From Brienomyrus brachyistius (lineage: Eukaryota; Chordata; Actinopteri; Osteoglossiformes; Mormyridae), in contig NC_064537.1 of NCBI RefSeq assembly GCF_023856365.1, forward strand, positions 4,561,732-4,625,731: a stretch of DNA of 64,000 nt, written 5' to 3'. This document shows positions 60,214 through 64,000 of this stretch, in pieces. The notes beneath the pieces are model-generated. The model had not been told where the DNA came from. It saw nothing but the letters and a program-made list of their open reading frames with translations, and ran no database searches. The stretch's first letter is position 1, and every line of letters begins with the position of its first letter. A program made the position numbers and the translations under genes.

Positions 60214-61293
60214 ATGTATGACACCTTCTTTCTGGGCAATGAGTCGGACACAGGACCCAGGAACAGTACCTCAGAAGGCCGACACACCTTTGACAAGACC
60301 GGCACAGCGGTAATCACCTTCCTGTACTTTGCCGTGTGCACCATGGGGCTCTGCGGAAATGCCCTAGTCATCTACGTCATCCTTCGCTACGCCAAGATGA
60401 AGACGGTCACCAACATCTACATCCTGAACCTGGCGGTGGCCGACGTCCTCTGCATGCTCAGCCTCCCCTTCATCGCCATCCAGCTGTCGCTGGTCCACTG
60501 GCCTTTCGGCGGGGCCCTGTGTCGGGTCGTCATGACCGTGGACTCGCTCAACCAGTTCACCAGCATCTTCTGCTTAACGGCGATGAGCATCGACCGCTAC
60601 CTGGCCGTGGTGCACCCCATAACGTCCACTAGGTGGAGGAAGCCCCGCGTGGCCAAGATGATCAACTTGGCCGTGTGGGGGGTGTCGCTGCTCGTCAACC
60701 TGCCCGTTGTCATCTTCAGCAATTTGATGACGACCAAAGACGACGCCCACTTCTGCACCATTGTCTGGCCCGAGCCTCAGGAAGCCTATTACACAGCGTT
60801 CATCTTCTACACCTTCCTCCTGGGCTTCTTCCTGCCGCTCGCCGTCATCTGCATGTGTTACCTGCTGATCATCATCAAGGTGAGGTCCTCTGGGATCCGG
60901 GTGGGCTCTTCGAAGAGGAAGCGATCGGAGCGCAAGGTGACACGCATGGTCTCTATCGTGGTGGCCGTCTTCGTGCTCTGCTGGCTGCCCTTCTACATCT
61001 TCAACGTCACCTCGGTGACGGGCAGCATCAGCACCACGCCGGCGCTGAAGAGCATCTTCGACTTCGTGGTGGTGCTGGGCTACACCAACAGCTGCGCCAA
61101 CCCTGTCCTCTACGCCTTCCTGTCAGACAACTTCAAGAAGAGCTTCCAGAAAGTTCTCTGCCTGAGGAGGTCGGGCGGCCTGGACGAGATGGAGCGCAGT
61201 GACAGCCGGGTGGACAGGACCCGTGGGGGCAATGAAAGTGGCCCTGAGATGCAGAATACGCTGCTTAATGGGGACCTGCAGACCAGCATCTGA
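60214..61293 (+). CDS. sstr2: somatostatin receptor type 2, 359 aa
   Basis: Gi-coupled plasma-membrane receptor for somatostatin peptides. Visible features: N-glycosylation sites N9 and N17; seven TM helices (TM1 from about 32); ICL1 [17 protein letters not shown]; disulfide C103-C181; pocket D110; NQFTSIFC in TM3; DRY 127-129; basic third loop [20 protein letters not shown] with N264; NSCANPVLY (292-300); palmitoylation candidate C316; and a C-terminus [10 protein letters not shown], identical to mammalian SSTR2 including the QTSI PDZ ligand. The C-tail and the slc39a11 neighbour favour sstr2 over sstr5. The CDS is a single exon. The ATG at 60214 has weak context (CTAATGT), and the N-terminus is about 10 residues shorter than human, so a start at 60162 with a corrected C-run is possible. 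Confidence 0.95.
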   Translation: MYDTFFLGNESDTGPRNSTSEGRHTFDKTGTAVITFLYFAVCTMGLCGNALVIYVILRYAKMKTVTNIYILNLAVADVLCMLSLPFIAIQLSLVHWPFGGALCRVVMTVDSLNQFTSIFCLTAMSIDRYLAVVHPITSTRWRKPRVAKMINLAVWGVSLLVNLPVVIFSNLMTTKDDAHFCTIVWPEPQEAYYTAFIFYTFLLGFFLPLAVICMCYLLIIIKVRSSGIRVGSSKRKRSERKVTRMVSIVVAVFVLCWLPFYIFNVTSVTGSISTTPALKSIFDFVVVLGYTNSCANPVLYAFLSDNFKKSFQKVLCLRRSGGLDEMERSDSRVDRTRGGNESGPEMQNTLLNGDLQTSI

Positions 61294-61499
61294 GATGGAC
61301 GTCCCTGTCAACCAGGGCTGATGTTCTCTCATCTTCACAGGCCAAAATGTTTTCTTGGGGAGGGACACTTCCTTTAGTGGAGATCTGCTGCCTCTGGGAA
61401 AATATGGGTTCTTAGACCTAAGTAAACAACTCCTAAAGGTTTGGGAACCCCCCCAAAAAAAGGGTTTCAGCAGAGTGTTTTATTTTTGAACTTGACAAA

Positions 61500-61505
61500 A
61501 ATAAA
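61500..61505 (+). terminator. sstr2: possible sstr2 polyadenylation signal
   Basis: AATAAA about 205 bp past the stop. SSTR2 transcripts often have longer 3' UTRs, so this may not be the main site. Confidence 0.4.
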
Positions 61506-64000
61506 TACAAGAAATAATTCATAGGCAAAAACCGCTTCTTGTTTTTCCGGGGGCTGATCCTAATAGCTCTCGGACTGTGAGATCGCTGCATGAAAGGACT
61601 CGAGCTGAACTGGGTCCAGGACAGGACGTCCACAGAGGGTGGAGTAGCACCGTCGCTCTGATAGGATTCATCAGCGAGCCGCTATCAACCTCTGTCAACT
61701 TTCACTGCTTTTTCACACACCAGGCAGTCTTACCCGCATTTTATTCCTAATGGAGAATTATACATCGGAATAAATTTCACGTATATGCTTTGTGTGCATC
61801 CTCCTGCAACATTAGATAAGTTTTACCGAAATCGTTTTGACATAAACCTTTTTTTCGGGATCCTGGTTTCAACTGAAGCCTTTTTCGGGATTCTGCTTTT
61901 TAAAGGCTCTGTTTTCGATGTGCTCAGAATCTTCATTATGCCGCAAGTTTTTCAGTTTCTCCAGGGTCCCGATTTTCATGTACGGTTTCTTCACAAAATT
62001 AGATTTTTTTTTTTGTGTCAGGCTTGTCAAATCAGCCTCGATCGATGTTCTTCTGCGACCAGTCGAGGAATCCGAGCCGACGCGTGTTTAGATCGCGCTT
62101 CTCTATTAATCCAGCTTTTTCTGTGCCTGCTTACAGACAATCCAGGGCTTCTCTCCGTGCAGAGATGAACACAGAAACCTCTTTGCCCTTCTTCCCCCAT
62201 TTCCTTTGTCAGGTCCTCATCTTCTTGGGAAGCTGTTATTCTCCATTTGCAACCTGAAAGCAGGAGACGTATATTACAATTACCGTTCCATCTCTCAGTC
62301 TGTCGCTTTGACTCACTTGGGACTTCCTGTTTTGTTTGCGTCTGGGGAAACATTCACTGCTAATTATGCATCGCCTGATAAAAACAGCACTAATTACTTG
62401 CCTTATTAATGTTTTTTGTTCTTTTTTTGTCCAGGTGGTATTGATTCATTCGGAAATAAAGCTGTAGATATGTTATTTTCTTCTTTTTTCCCTGGAGGGG
62501 GGCCTAAATACAGCCTCATTGCCTTGGGGGGGTCTGATTCACGGAAGACAATTGATGGGAAACATAAAAAGATCAAAATGTCAGTCTGTAGGCCTCCGTT
62601 CCTAGTGACAGTCGTTGAAAAGCAGGGCATCAAAAATCAGGCCTCCTTCTGGCGGTTTTCTTTGTGCTGACGTTTGGAGACCTGCTACTACCTGGGAGAC
62701 CGTCAAAGGCCAGCAGGGCTACGGGGGCGACACAGTGCCGCATCGTGATTCGCCTGTTCACCTGTCACTTTCGCAGCGAAACTGACGTAGACCAATAACT
62801 CAGCGCTAGCAAGAGAGACCCGCCCACTTAAGAACCGTATAAGAAGAGCACCATGTTTGCTAACAGACTATGGGAAGGGAGGATCAGCGCCTGTTATAGC
62901 TGTTTGTCTGCTGATTCGGGGGACGTCGTCTTTATGAGGGCAACATTCCAGTCAATGGACTAGACCTGACGAGTCGATGGACGATACTGCACTGCCACAC
63001 CTTTGACCATCGAGTGACATCCCATATGGGGTGGGGGGGCTTGCTTTAAATACACAGTGTGTGCAAGTTACCTGGAGTGGGGAGGGGGTCACATGCTGGT
63101 CTGGAGGGGGGTCACATGCGGTTGCAATGTTTTGCCCGTAAATGCCCCCCCCCCCCCCCCATCCCACATGTTCATTCTTGTAACTGGGGTAGCGCCAGCT
63201 AAGTAATCCAGTCCAATGCCAGTACCTACGGGGAGGGTGGTTGAAGGATATGTTGGGATGCAGACTAACTTACAGTTCACCTGTATGCCTGGCTTGTGTG
63301 TTACACTATGGTGGGGGTCAGGCATGTGTGGGGTGCGTACACGCTTATTCATTCAGTGACGTCAAATGAAGATGGCACGATGCCAGTCAGCGGTGGGACC
63401 CCTGTTCACTTTCCTGTCTTTATCACCGAGCTGAGCCAATCACGGCCTTCGGAAAGATGGCATGTTGTCACGACGACGGCGGGCTGCCTGTCAGCCGCTG
63501 TGTTCTGCCGCCTCTCGCCGAGTAGCTGTGACATGCGGCTGCCAACCGGACAAGAAAACCACTCTATGGGTGTGCGCCTGCCTCTTTAAGCTCGCCGTGG
63601 AAAAACGGCCACCTCTGAAAGACTATAGACAGACAGGTCTCCATGCTGTCACTGTGCTCTGTCCGTCAGTAGACTGCAGAAAATGAGAGACTGGGGAAGT
63701 TACTCGCACTGACAGCGTCATAATGCTGTTAAAGGAGTCACCAGGTAAAGGCTTCATGCTCTTTTCATGTACAGTACTGTGCAAGTCTATGGCAGCCAAA
63801 GAAAACAATGTTTATGTAAAACTATGATATTATGTCTGTCACAGGGTGTCTGCTTAGCCCTTTCAAGGCCTCTCCTAAAGTATTTGCAGCAACGATCCAA
63901 TACACGATCCAATATTTCTTGCCTCGACCACTAGCCTTAAATATCTGATCAATAGCTCACTGAGTTATTTAACTAATTAAATTGATTAATCAGTTGAGCT
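61506..64000. other. downstream flank of sstr2
   Basis: No gene recognised. In human the next gene is COG1, but no exon of it could be identified. The region contains a poly(C) tract near 63147, and ACAGTACTGTGCAAGTCTAT (63771) resembles the end of a Tc-type repeat. Confidence 0.6.

Noticed and set aside
60336..61202. Overlapping plus-strand frames inside sstr2
   Set aside because: Out-of-frame shadows of a GC-rich CDS, with no recognisable domain.
62700..64000. Expected COG1 start exon downstream of sstr2
   Set aside because: No COG1-like sequence recognised; if synteny holds, the exon is beyond the window or not recognisable by eye.

Overview
This is vertebrate nuclear DNA, most likely from a ray-finned fish. 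The genes are split by long introns and the rest is densely packed with fish-type repeats: Tc1 with DD34E transposase, hAT, CR1 and L2 LINEs, tRNA-derived SINEs, minisatellites and many long poly(G)/poly(C) tracts. There are no bacterial-type operons. Only three protein-coding genes can be supported; most other open frames are repeat-derived or chance.

Layout. From about 43.6 kb leftward to the window edge lies the 5' part of slc39a11 (zinc transporter ZIP11) on the minus strand. Its first four coding exons are at 42645-42752, 39546-39584, 35814-35972 and 5843-5959, with introns of about 3.1, 3.6 and 29.9 kb; the later exons lie outside the window. Introns 3 and 4 hold most of the repeats, including a Tc1 element inserted in a decayed hAT transposase (10.4-13.6 kb), a CR1 fragment (14.8-15.6 kb), a 41-bp satellite abutting an L2 LINE (31.6-34.0 kb) and a (GTTGCTAGG)-type minisatellite (9.2-10.0 kb). 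Head-to-head with slc39a11 and 6.0 kb away (ATG to ATG) is an intronless-looking GPCR at 48720-49778 (+). It is clearly of somatostatin-receptor type (SSTR2/3/5 clade) but strongly divergent. About 10.4 kb further on, at 60214-61293 (+), is a well-conserved sstr2, with a likely 5' noncoding exon near 56.4-56.8 kb.

The slc39a11-sstr2 neighbourhood matches the vertebrate arrangement I know from human 17q25, which supports calling the second receptor sstr2. The extra receptor between them is the most interesting item. It keeps the ligand-pocket aspartate, the TM6 CWLP motif and NPxxY, but has DRC instead of DRY, has lost the basic third loop, and has no N-glycosylation sequon in its N-terminus.

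Two apparent reading-frame breaks fall on C homopolymers: slc39a11 exon 4 and the sstr2 N-terminus. They could be real or could be assembly errors.
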